A stretch of 8,038 nucleotides of DNA from contig JALHUF010000396.1 in assembly GCA_022866195.1 (NCBI GenBank), positions 1 through 8,038 of the forward strand, given 5' to 3'. A program made the translations under genes and the position numbers. Below the pieces are notes generated by a model, which saw only the letters and a list, made by a program, of their open reading frames with translations, ran no database searches and was not told where the DNA came from. Positions within the stretch are counted from its first letter, which is position 1. Every line of letters begins with the position of its first letter. Source of the DNA: Terriglobia bacterium (GTDB lineage Bacteria > Acidobacteriota > Terriglobia > UBA7540). Positions 1 through 6,302 of this stretch are shown here, piece by piece.

Positions 1-1165
1 AATTGAGTATCCCCAGAAAGTAGAAGAGCGGCAGCAGAAGGAGGCCGCCAAACTCTACAAAGGGGCCGCCGAGCTCATGGAGCACCTGATGGGGTACGGC
101 CAGCATGCCCACCACCCCGTAGCGAGGCCGAAACAACATGGCACGATGCTTGACCAATGTTTGCCACAGTCCCTCCTGCCAGCGCTTGCGCTGACGGCCC
201 AGCACCCGCGCCCTCGCGGGCATTTCAGTCCAGCAAACCGCGTCCGGGGCAAAAACGGCGCGCCAACCCAGCTTGCGCCCGCGCGCGTAGCGATGCAGGC
301 GCACGACGAGTTCAAGGTCTTCCGTGACGGTCTCGGTGCTATAGCCACCCACGGCCAGGCAAGCCGCCTTCTGAAACAGGCCAAAAGCGCCCGGGACGAT
401 GAGCAGCCCATTGATCTGGCTCCAGCCCGCCCGGCCTGCCAGGAAGCTGCGCAAGTATTCGATTACCTGCATCACGACCCAGAAATTGAACTGCAAGTTG
501 GGCCGGCGCACGCGACCGCCGTCCACCACCGAGCCGTTCACTCCCCGCACGATGCCCCCGACCGCCACCACCCTTTCCCGATCTTCCAACACGGCACGCA
601 AGGCATACGTGAGCGCCTCAGGCTCCAGCAACGAATCGGCGTCCATGGCCAAAAAGTAAGGCGTCTTGCAGAAATTGATGCCGGCGTTCAGCGCGTCAGC
701 CTTCCCGCCATTTTCTTTGTCGACCACCACCAATCGCGGCTCCACGGTGCTCACGTAAAAGTCGCGCACGGGACGGGTCGGCAGCACGCTGCTGGGCAGG
801 ACCTCGGCTTTGCGCAGCGAAAAGGAACGGGTCAGCTCTCCCAGGGTGCCGTCCGTGCTCCCGTCGTTGACCACCACGATCTCCACCCGCGCATAGCTGA
901 CACCCAGCAAGGAGTGCACACTCTGGACAATGACTCGTTCCTCGTTGTGCGCCGGCACCACCAAGGTGACCGGCGGCACAAGAACCTTCAATGGTTCCAG
1001 CGCCTCGAAATCGATGGGGTGCGCAACTACTTTTTTCTTGTATCTCCGGCACCACAGAACGGAAAAGCAGAGCACAACAAAATAGAGAGCATTGAGGGAA
1101 ATGAAGTAGCCGAAGACCAGCACCTGCAGGACAAGCAGAACCACTTTGAGCCAGTCTGCGGTCAT
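1..1165 (-). CDS. Membrane glycosyltransferase family 2, PgaC-like (3' end outside window)
   Basis: This is a processive-type family-2 glycosyltransferase that probably transfers sugars from a nucleotide-sugar donor to a growing surface polysaccharide at the inner membrane. 388 residues are visible and the frame is still open at the left edge. A hydrophobic N-terminal segment (about 5-38) is followed by a basic stretch RRYKKK. The GT-A domain then starts with VPAHNEE (70-76) and VVNDGSTDGT (98-107). It continues with the metal-binding MDADS (174-178), TEDLEL (281-286) and QRKRWQEG (325-332), which match the D, DxD, acceptor-side ED and QxxRW motifs of the family. A second hydrophobic region begins near 372. 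Poly-beta-1,6-GlcNAc synthases share this layout, but the sugar cannot be read from the sequence. The ATG lies 6 nt after the HEAT gene stop and in its frame, with no strong ribosome binding site, so translational coupling is likely. The family call is firm; the product is inferred. Confidence 0.93.
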   Translation of the reverse strand, partial: MTADWLKVVLLVLQVLVFGYFISLNALYFVVLCFSVLWCRRYKKKVVAHPIDFEALEPLKVLVPPVTLVVPAHNEERVIVQSVHSLLGVSYARVEIVVVNDGSTDGTLGELTRSFSLRKAEVLPSSVLPTRPVRDFYVSTVEPRLVVVDKENGGKADALNAGINFCKTPYFLAMDADSLLEPEALTYALRAVLEDRERVVAVGGIVRGVNGSVVDGGRVRRPNLQFNFWVVMQVIEYLRSFLAGRAGWSQINGLLIVPGAFGLFQKAACLAVGGYSTETVTEDLELVVRLHRYARGRKLGWRAVFAPDAVCWTEMPARARVLGRQRKRWQEGLWQTLVKHRAMLFRPRYGVVGMLAVPHQVLHELGGPFVEFGGLLLLPLFYFLGILN

Positions 1166-1171
1166 AGTCGC

Positions 1172-2527
1172 TCAACGAGAAGAGTGTTGATCTGCTGCGC
1201 TGGCGGCTGCGGAGGCAGTGGGGATAACCTGCCGGATCTTCGCCGCCACCCGCGCGTCAATCCCCGGTCGCCCGGCCAAGGCCAGCAGCTCAGCCCGGAT
1301 CGCCGGCGTGCCAGCTTCCGCCAACAGACGCAACAGCCGCAGGCGCACTTTGATTTGCGGATAAACCAGAACGAAATGCATCAGCGCGGAGGTCACTCCC
1401 GCCGCAATCAAGACTCGCAAGAGCTCCCGGCTTTCAATAAAGCGCGCATACTGCCGTGTCGAGAGCCCCGCCACGACTTCCCACAGGAAGCCCGCCCGTT
1501 CCCACTCTGAGACAAGGCTGTCGAAGCTCAGGCGCGGGCGTGTGGCCAACACCTCCCGGACTACTTCGCCCGTCATGCCCCGGATTTGCCGCAGCGTACC
1601 GGCAGCGCGGTAGCGCACCTCGCGCACGTCGTCCACTAAGCCTTCGAGGGCGGCCGCGCCACCCACCGCAGCGTGAAGTTCCCCCAGGGCGGTGAAAGCC
1701 CGCAGCCGGACGAACCAGACTGGATCGCGGGTGAGACACAGGATTCCCCGCTCCGATTCAGGGGCAGGAATGCGAGAAAGGGCCCGGGCCACTTTGGCGC
1801 GCACCTCCGGCTCCGGGTCGTGGGTGGCAGCAAGAAGCTGCCGGAGCGCGGTGTGATCCGCAACCGCGGAAAGTGCCCAGGCTCCGATGATCCGCGACCG
1901 GGTCCCCGGAAGTCTAAGAAGGCTCACCAGCCGGTCGGCCCGTCCCTCGGCGCAAGCCGCGAGCGCGGCCGCGAGGGTGAGATCCGGAATGGCAGGTGGA
2001 GGATTCGACGCCAGGCGTACCAGGCCGGGTAGCCCGCGTGGGTCCTTCAAGCGGCCCAAGCTGAGCGTGACGGCCAGCCGAACCTCCACCGCCGGGTCCC
2101 CTGCCGCCTCCACCAGTGCCTGGAGACTTCGCACGTCGCGGACATGGCCCAGCCATGCCGCGGCTTGTACGCGGCGGGATCTCCGCCGGCTGCGGAGCGC
2201 TTCTACCCAGGACTCCAATATCCCCGCTCCAATTAGCGCCTGCTGAATCGTATTCCGCCGCGTCTCGCCTGGGAAGCCGCACTGGTCAATGAGCACCTCC
2301 GCGAGGATATCCCGGTCGGCACGCCCAGCCCGCAGCCACAAGGCGCGCAGCGTTTCGCGGTCGGGCGAACTAGAGATCTTCGCGGACAGCATCAGGCGCC
2401 GCGCTTGCCGCGCCAGTTGCTGGCGATAGTGAAGCTCCATCAAAAAATACACGAACAGAGCCAGCCCCAGAGTCACCAGACCCAGCAAGACGATCGCCGA
2501 CCAGAGGAGGTGCAGTGATACCTGCAT
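1172..2527 (-). CDS. Membrane-anchored HEAT-repeat protein
   Basis: This 451-residue protein has one clear N-terminal transmembrane segment (about 8-30), a basic region (33-45), and then a long helical domain expected in the cytoplasm. HEAT-like repeats are clearest at 117-172 (DPAVEVRLAVTLSLGRLKDP) and at 236-315 (DPEPEVRAKVARALSRI, DPVWFVRLRAFTALGEL, VREVRYRAAGTLRQI). They are weaker at 390-436. HEAT solenoids are binding scaffolds and no catalytic motif is visible, so an adaptor or assembly role for the downstream glycosyltransferase is inferred. I chose ATG 2527 because it places the membrane segment at the N-terminus as usual. In-frame alternatives are ATG 2578 (adds 17 residues) and TTG 2620 (adds 31), and neither adds a recognisable domain. 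The C-terminal tail is alanine/serine-rich. A hydrophobic helix at 369-387 could be a second membrane segment but fits a HEAT helix equally well. Confidence 0.85.
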   Translation of the reverse strand: MQVSLHLLWSAIVLLGLVTLGLALFVYFLMELHYRQQLARQARRLMLSAKISSSPDRETLRALWLRAGRADRDILAEVLIDQCGFPGETRRNTIQQALIGAGILESWVEALRSRRRSRRVQAAAWLGHVRDVRSLQALVEAAGDPAVEVRLAVTLSLGRLKDPRGLPGLVRLASNPPPAIPDLTLAAALAACAEGRADRLVSLLRLPGTRSRIIGAWALSAVADHTALRQLLAATHDPEPEVRAKVARALSRIPAPESERGILCLTRDPVWFVRLRAFTALGELHAAVGGAAALEGLVDDVREVRYRAAGTLRQIRGMTGEVVREVLATRPRLSFDSLVSEWERAGFLWEVVAGLSTRQYARFIESRELLRVLIAAGVTSALMHFVLVYPQIKVRLRLLRLLAEAGTPAIRAELLALAGRPGIDARVAAKIRQVIPTASAAASAADQHSSR

Positions 2528-2592
2528 CGCTACTGCCGTGCCAATCCTAGCAGATCGCACTGCAATAGTGGTAACCATCCTTGGCACCCAGA

Positions 2593-2620
2593 ATCCTAGG
2601 GCCTGGAGGCGGGGCTCCAA
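2593..2620 (-). promoter_or_regulatory. Possible promoter of the HEAT/glycosyltransferase pair
   Basis: Read on the minus strand, TTGGAG (2620-2615) and TAGGAT (2598-2593) are separated by 16 nt, giving a transcript start near 2586 and a leader of about 60 nt to ATG 2527. A competing -10 is TAGGAT at 2549-2544, preceded by an extended TGC (2552-2550), which would give a near-leaderless message. Both are consensus-like only in part, and the choice would bear on the start codon. Confidence 0.28.
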
Positions 2621-2706
2621 TCACCCGAGACCGCGCGCGACCGGTCGGATTGCAGAGGGATCATTAATCAAGAATCTAGAAACGTTTCAGGTCTGGGAAC
2701 TGCGCC

Positions 2707-2736
2707 TTGCGGCGCGTCAGCGGTTGCTGCTAGAAT
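2707..2736 (+). promoter_or_regulatory. Promoter of tRNA-Leu
   Basis: TTGCGG (2707-2712) and TAGAAT (2731-2736) are 18 nt apart, and the -10 is preceded by TGC (2728-2730), which forms an extended -10. The last base of the -10 is 8 nt before the mature tRNA 5' end, so transcription would start only a couple of bases upstream of it. The match to a housekeeping sigma-70-type promoter and the position together make this likely. Confidence 0.6.
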
Positions 2737-2744
2737 CTCGGTGG

Positions 2745-2830
2745 GCTGGAGTGGCGGAACTGGCAGACGCACGAGACTCAAAATCTCGCGCTGCTTACGC
2801 AGCATGGGGGTTCAACTCCCCCCTCCAGCA
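2745..2830 (+). tRNA. tRNA-Leu, anticodon CAA
   Basis: An 86-nt class II tRNA reading UUG leucine codons. The acceptor stem GCTGGAG (2745-2751) pairs fully with CTCCAGC (2823-2829), and the discriminator base is A2830, as in leucine tRNAs. The anticodon stem CGAGA/TCTCG (2772-2776 with 2784-2788) carries the loop CTCAAAA, so the anticodon is C2779-A2780-A2781. A long variable arm with stem GCTGC/GCAGC is present, as expected for leucine. The T arm is GGGGG-TTCAACT-CCCCC. The CCA end is not encoded (TTG follows), so it must be added by the CCA-adding enzyme. It stands alone between divergent neighbours with its own promoter and probable terminator. Confidence 0.97.
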
Positions 2831-2839
2831 TTGAGGACT

Positions 2840-2866
2840 GGGAGGCAGTTGGCCTAGCCTCTCTTT
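2840..2866 (+). terminator. Probable terminator of tRNA-Leu
   Basis: Ten bases after the tRNA, GGGAGGC (2840-2846) can pair with GCCTCTC (2857-2863), a 7-bp stem including one G-U pair, with a 10-nt loop. TTT follows at 2864-2866. The stem is moderate and the T tract is short, so this is a weak intrinsic terminator candidate supported mainly by its position. Confidence 0.42.
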
Positions 2867-2973
2867 AGAGTGGCATGCTGCGGCGCTGCGAGGTTAGACG
2901 ACGCTTGACCCATTGCAGCCGCTGATGCCGCTGTTGGATTCGGATTCTGCGATGGGGGACGTTAGCTTGGACT

Positions 2974-2980
2974 GGGGAGG
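2974..2980 (+). promoter_or_regulatory. Strong ribosome binding site of the XRE regulator
   Basis: GGGGAGG ends 6 nt before the GTG at 2987, an excellent Shine-Dalgarno match at good spacing. It decides the GTG start and is the clearest ribosome binding site in the window. I could not identify a convincing promoter between the tRNA and this site. Confidence 0.7.
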
Positions 2981-2986
2981 ACAACC

Positions 2987-3337
2987 GTGAAGCAATCCAT
3001 AGGTAAGAGACTGCGTCTGATCCGCATCGAGAAGGGGATGTCCCAGGGCGACATCGAAGCAAAGACGGGACTTCTCAGAAGCTATCTTTCCCGGGTCGAG
3101 AATGGGCACACCATCCCCTCCCTTCACACGCTGGGGAAGATCGCCACCGCCCTCGGCGTAAGCCTCGCAGAAATGGTGGAGCCTCCCAAGGGCGAGGCGG
3201 CGAAGAACGCACGCGTCCTCGGAGACAAGCGGCACGCCCGCTTCTGGCACCTCATGAGGAAGTACGTCCCCGCGCTGAGGCAGCGTGACCGGCGCTTGCT
3301 CGCGGGGTTAGCGCGCCGCATGGCGACTTCCCGCTGA
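2987..3337 (+). CDS. Small XRE-family helix-turn-helix regulator
   Basis: This 116-residue DNA-binding protein probably acts as a transcriptional repressor or activator. A Cro/C1-type helix-turn-helix fills residues 5-63: IGKRLRLIR, then GMSQGDIEAKTG, the recognition-helix region LLRSYLSRVENG (29-40), TIPSLHTLGKIATALGVSL and AEMVEPP. All hallmark positions of the fold are present. The C-terminal 45 residues are strongly basic (RFWHLMRKY, RQRDRRLLAGLARRMA), with no sensor or peptidase domain, so any ligand and target are unknown. It starts at GTG behind a strong ribosome binding site. It is a single gene with no co-directional partner: tRNA-Leu lies upstream and hemL converges from downstream. 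Regulators of this size are common in mobile elements, but no toxin, integrase or other mobile gene is beside it. The domain call is firm; the role is unknown. Confidence 0.9.
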   Translation: MKQSIGKRLRLIRIEKGMSQGDIEAKTGLLRSYLSRVENGHTIPSLHTLGKIATALGVSLAEMVEPPKGEAAKNARVLGDKRHARFWHLMRKYVPALRQRDRRLLAGLARRMATSR

Positions 3338-3360
3338 CCCGGCCGGGGCACTAGGCCGGG
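3338..3360. terminator. GC-rich hairpin directly after the XRE stop codon
   Basis: CCCGGCC (3338-3344) and GGCCGGG (3354-3360) form a perfect 7-bp stem with a 9-nt loop, starting at the base after the regulator's TGA. There is no proper T tract on either side (CGAGAACTTT follows on the plus strand). It could still halt transcription between the convergent regulator and hemL operon or protect a 3' end. Terminator function is inferred from position. Confidence 0.4.
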
Positions 3361-3420
3361 CGAGAACTTTCGCTTGCCTGGCTGTCGTTGTCTCCTTCTC
3401 CTGCCCCGTCCGCGTGCCGT

Positions 3421-3455
3421 ACCGCGTTCGAGTCCCCGACGAACCCCGGTGCGGT
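3421..3455. other. Bulged inverted repeat between convergent genes
   Basis: ACCGCGTTCG (3421-3430) pairs perfectly with CGAAC (3440-3444) plus GCGGT (3451-3455), leaving a 9-nt apical loop and a 6-nt bulge (CCCGGT) on one side. It sits about 25 nt past the hemL stop codon on that gene's transcript and lies in non-coding sequence. It may be a 3'-end or terminator structure for hemL. The GTTCGAGTCCCC within it looks like a tRNA T arm, but the required stem partner is missing. Confidence 0.35.
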
Positions 3456-3480
3456 CGCCCCCTTCTCTCCGCTCCGCTGC

Positions 3481-4770
3481 TCATCGGCAGGCAAGAGCCG
3501 TGAAAGCTGCGCCTGCGGCGCGGATAGTCTCGGCGATGTCGTCCTCGCTGTGGGCCGAGGAAATAAACGCGGCTTCAAATTGCGAGGGTGGGAAATAGAT
3601 GCCGCGTTCCCGGAGCGCGCGGAAGAACCGCCCAAACGCAGCCGTGTCTGCCTTCTTGGCCGAGGCATAATCGGTCACCGCTTCAGCCGTGAAGAAGGGG
3701 GTAAACATCGAGCCGACACGGTTGATGGTTAGAGCCACACTGGCGCGATCGGCCTCCGCCCGCAATCCCGCGACGAGGCTCTCCGCCAGCGCGTCCAGCC
3801 GCTCGTAGAAGCCGGGCGCGCGGAGCAGCTCCAGGGTTTTCAATCCCGCCGCCACCGCCAGGGGATTGCCGGAAAGCGTGCCCGCCTGATAGACCGGCCC
3901 TGCCGGCGCCACCAGGTCCATCAGCGCCGCTTTGCCACCATAGGCGCCGACCGGCAGGCCGCCGCCCATAATCTTTCCCAACGTCGTGAGATCAGGCTGA
4001 ATCCCGTAAAGTTGCTGCGCTCCGCCATAAGCGACACGGAAACCCGTCAGCACTTCGTCAAAAATCAGCACGGTTCCCTGTTCTGCTGCCAGTGTCCGAA
4101 GCCTGGCGAGAAATCCAGCTCGCGGCGCGACGCAACCCATGTTGCCGGCCACCGGCTCCACAATCACCGCGGCCAACTGGTGATCGTGAACGCGAAAGGC
4201 TTCCTCCAGCGCCGCTGAGTCATTGAAGGGCACCGTGATGGTCAGCTCTGCCAAGGCGCGGGGCACGCCAGGGCTGTCCGGCAGACCGAGCGTAGCCACG
4301 CCGGAACCTGCCTTCACCAGCAAGCTGTCCGCGTGGCCGTGGTAACACCCCTCGAACTTGAGGATTTTCTCTCGTCCCGTGGCGGCCCGCGCCACACGCA
4401 ATGCCGCCATTGTGGCCTCGGTACCCGAATTCACCAGCCGCACACGTTCGATGGAGGGAAAAGCAGCCTGGATCTGTTCCGCGAGTTCCACTTCGGCAGG
4501 CGTCGAGGCCCCGAAGCTCGTCCCCGTCTCCAGTACCCGCGCCAAAGCCTCCATCACCTGCGGGTGGCAGTGGCCCAGAATCAGCGGTCCCCAGGACAGT
4601 ACGTAGTCGAGGTAGCTACGGCCCTCAACGTCGGTGATCCGCGCGCCCTTGCCGCTGGCGACAAAAAGCGGCTCGCCGCCCACGGCCCGGAAGGCCCGAA
4701 CCGGCGAATTCACCCCGCCGGGCATCAGGCGGAGCGCCTTGCGAAAGAGGTCCTCAGATTTCAAATTCAT
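3481..4770 (-). CDS. hemL: Glutamate-1-semialdehyde 2,1-aminomutase
   Basis: HemL converts glutamate-1-semialdehyde to 5-aminolevulinate, the last step of the C5 route into heme and other tetrapyrroles. It is a cytoplasmic pyridoxal-phosphate enzyme of the class III aminotransferase fold, normally a dimer. The 429 residues match the usual family length. Hallmarks run in order: [11 protein letters not shown] (17-27), WGPLILGH (60-67), phosphate-binding NSGTEA (114-119), CYHGHAD (142-148), FDEVLTGFR (237-245) with the cofactor-binding Asp238, and [14 protein letters not shown] (263-276), in which Lys266 should form the Schiff base. GTLSGNP (297-303) follows. The ATG gives the canonical N-terminus, with only a weak AAGAG upstream as a ribosome binding site. 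It lies 93 nt after the flavoprotein gene on the same strand, probably in one transcript. I saw no convincing promoter or hairpin in that gap. No other heme gene is in the window. Confidence 0.97.
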   Translation of the reverse strand: MNLKSEDLFRKALRLMPGGVNSPVRAFRAVGGEPLFVASGKGARITDVEGRSYLDYVLSWGPLILGHCHPQVMEALARVLETGTSFGASTPAEVELAEQIQAAFPSIERVRLVNSGTEATMAALRVARAATGREKILKFEGCYHGHADSLLVKAGSGVATLGLPDSPGVPRALAELTITVPFNDSAALEEAFRVHDHQLAAVIVEPVAGNMGCVAPRAGFLARLRTLAAEQGTVLIFDEVLTGFRVAYGGAQQLYGIQPDLTTLGKIMGGGLPVGAYGGKAALMDLVAPAGPVYQAGTLSGNPLAVAAGLKTLELLRAPGFYERLDALAESLVAGLRAEADRASVALTINRVGSMFTPFFTAEAVTDYASAKKADTAAFGRFFRALRERGIYFPPSQFEAAFISSAHSEDDIAETIRAAGAAFTALACR

Positions 4771-4863
4771 GTTTGCTCTTGGTTCGCTCCGGATTCGCCC
4801 TGCACCGTCGGCTTTCAGGTCGGGGCTCCGCGACTTTGCTCGCTGGTCTTCTCGGTTTCCCGA

Positions 4864-6039
4864 CTAGCTTTCCGCGGAACGCGGATAAGGGAGCTCGGCG
4901 CCCAGCGAGTTTGCAGCAATCTCCACCAGGGAGGCTGCGACCCGTCCGTAAATCCGCGTAGGCAGATTAGAATAAGCTTGCGTTCCCTCTATCAAGTCCT
5001 GAAGAAGGCCCAAGACCGCTTGGCTGCGGCTGGAAAACCTGATCATGTGCGTGGATATGGGGCTGCCCAGGAAATCTGTGCGATAGAAGAGCGCGCGGAG
5101 CCGCGCGGCACAAACTAGCTCGCTGCCAAAATCCTGCCAAATCCGTTGAGGATAGGAGGCCGGCGAACCCTCGAGCAGAGACTCTGCCAGCAGCTCGCCG
5201 GAGCGCATCGCGTAGTAAACCCCCTCGCCGGTCACCGGGTCAACCAAGCCGGCAATGTCCCCCGCCAGGGCCCACTGCGGGCCGGCCAGGCGCAGGTTGC
5301 TCCAACTCTCTGCCGTCAGTGCGGGGAGCAGGTGGGCGTAAACAGGCGCCCCATCGGTCCGATAACCAAACCGGTTCACAAAGCCTTGCAGCCGCGCGCG
5401 TAGCTCCGGCATGCCACTATCGCCCACCCTGCCGCAGACTCCTATGGAAAGGTGGTCCGTCCGGGGGAAGGCCCAGGCGTAACCCTCGAAATCGTCGAAG
5501 AACGCCACGCGCAGGCGTTCGTCCTGGCCGGGCACGTAGTAGCCGAAGGTGTGCATGAAATCGCGCGGCTGAAGATCTCCCGCCAAGGACACCCGCAAGC
5601 GGCTACGCGCTCCCGCCGCCAGAAGAACGAAATCAGCTTGGCAGAGCTGGCGCCGACCCTCCAGCCGCCAGCCGGCACCGGCGCGCGCCAGACTCACAAT
5701 TCGGTCTTCGACGATCTCCGCCCCCGCCTCTGCGGCGCGACCTAAGAGTGCCCGGTTCAGCTTGGCCCGCGAATAGATGGCCACCGGCTGCCGCAGCCGG
5801 AACGTTGCCAACACCCCTTTCGCCCCCGCGAACTGGGCCTCGCGAACATACCTGGCCTCAGGCGCAACCGCCGTCAGGAACGAATAGCGCCGCAGAACCC
5901 TGGCGGTCAAAGCCCCGCCGCAGGGTTTTTCCCATCCTGGCTTTTCTTCGAAAAGCGTGACTCTGACTCCACCCCGCGCTAGTCTCTCCGCGGCCATGGC
6001 CCCGGCGGGACCGCCTCCGATAATGGCAACCGTCTTCAC
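4864..6039 (-). CDS. Geranylgeranyl-reductase-family FAD-dependent oxidoreductase
   Basis: This 391-residue flavoprotein is of the type that saturates isoprenoid double bonds (archaeal lipid, bacterial menaquinone and chlorophyll-chain reductases). The N-terminal Rossmann motif VAIIGGGPAGAMAAERLA is at residues 4-21. It is followed by the FAD-ribose-binding acidic residues in TLFEEKPG, the family signature PCGGAL (39-44), a second FAD contact in LLAAGARSR (139-147), YAWAFPRTDHLSIGV (187-201) and the C-terminal FAD motif GDIAGLVDPVTGEGVYYAM (260-278). A PxxxEG-type site is present in VTGEG. The GTG at 6039 puts the FAD motif at the usual distance from the N-terminus. An upstream in-frame TTG at 6180 would add 47 low-complexity residues over the promoter region and is less likely. 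Pairing with hemL hints at tetrapyrrole or quinone metabolism, but the substrate (menaquinone chain, polyprenyl lipid or other) cannot be determined here. Confidence 0.88.
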   Translation of the reverse strand: MKTVAIIGGGPAGAMAAERLARGGVRVTLFEEKPGWEKPCGGALTARVLRRYSFLTAVAPEARYVREAQFAGAKGVLATFRLRQPVAIYSRAKLNRALLGRAAEAGAEIVEDRIVSLARAGAGWRLEGRRQLCQADFVLLAAGARSRLRVSLAGDLQPRDFMHTFGYYVPGQDERLRVAFFDDFEGYAWAFPRTDHLSIGVCGRVGDSGMPELRARLQGFVNRFGYRTDGAPVYAHLLPALTAESWSNLRLAGPQWALAGDIAGLVDPVTGEGVYYAMRSGELLAESLLEGSPASYPQRIWQDFGSELVCAARLRALFYRTDFLGSPISTHMIRFSSRSQAVLGLLQDLIEGTQAYSNLPTRIYGRVAASLVEIAANSLGAELPYPRSAES

Positions 6040-6061
6040 GGAACCTGTGCTCTCCTCCGCG

Positions 6062-6091
6062 AGGATAACACGCCCTTCGGCGGACTGTAAA
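6062..6091 (-). promoter_or_regulatory. Promoter candidate for the flavoprotein-hemL pair
   Basis: On the minus strand TTTACA (6091-6086) and TATCCT (6067-6062) are separated by 18 nt, and TG at 6070-6069 gives an extended -10. Transcription would start near 6055, only about 16 nt before GTG 6039. This excludes the upstream TTG start and supports the shorter protein. GGAGGAG (6058-6052) lies partly upstream of that predicted start, so whether it serves as the ribosome binding site is uncertain. Confidence 0.45.
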
Positions 6092-6254
6092 TTCGGGGAA
6101 AGGCGGAGCGTCGCTTGCCCTTCGCCTTCGAATGCCGCGCTGCTCCAAGCCGCTGAGTCGTCTCCGCCCTCGCGCGACAACCCGAAGGTCCGATTGCGAA
6201 CCTTAGGCTACAGCTTTGCCCCGCAGCAAGGCAACGGCCTCTCGACCAGGCACG

Positions 6255-6263
6255 TGATAGAAT
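6255..6263 (+). promoter_or_regulatory. Extended -10 candidate for rfaE2-mfd
   Basis: TGATAGAAT is an extended -10 element (TG-N-TAGAAT) 39 nt before the rfaE2 ATG. No good -35 lies 16-18 nt upstream. It is the same TAGAAT hexamer as the tRNA promoter. A transcript starting near 6270 would carry AAAGAGG (6284-6290) as ribosome binding site, 12 nt before the ATG, which is somewhat long. Confidence 0.38.
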
Positions 6264-6302
6264 TGGACGTTGGCTTTACCACTAAAGAGGCCGCTGAACC
6301 CG

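Noticed and set aside
696..1175. A 159-codon minus-strand frame beginning just before the glycosyltransferase start
   Set aside because: It overlaps the true glycosyltransferase frame out of phase, has low-complexity Gly/Arg/Ala composition and shows no family motif.
77..1510. A 477-codon open frame on the plus strand across the glycosyltransferase and HEAT genes
   Set aside because: It is rich in His, Gln, Arg and Pro with no recognisable motif, and lies opposite two genes with clear conserved motifs. Long antisense frames are expected in GC-rich coding sequence.
2831..2986. A riboswitch, small gene or promoter between the tRNA and the XRE gene
   Set aside because: Only the weak hairpin at 2840-2866 and the ribosome binding site stand out. 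TTGACC at 2905-2910 has no matching -10 at 16-18 nt.
3418..3450. A second tRNA or tRNA fragment suggested by GTTCGAGTCCCC
   Set aside because: The T-stem partner (CGGGG) is absent on the 5' side, and no acceptor or anticodon stems can be drawn. It belongs to the bulged hairpin.
3351..3668. A 105-codon minus-strand frame spanning the hemL 3' end and the convergent gap
   Set aside because: Most of it lies out of phase inside hemL. The remainder is a Gly/Ala/Arg-rich tail over hairpins, with no start signal or motif.
4333..5118. A 261-codon plus-strand frame over hemL and the flavoprotein end
   Set aside because: It is antisense to two well-supported genes and has no motif of its own.
6040..6180. 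An N-terminal extension of the flavoprotein from TTG 6180
   Set aside because: It would put 47 unconserved residues before the FAD motif, and it overlaps the likely promoter of the same gene. GTG 6039 is the better start.
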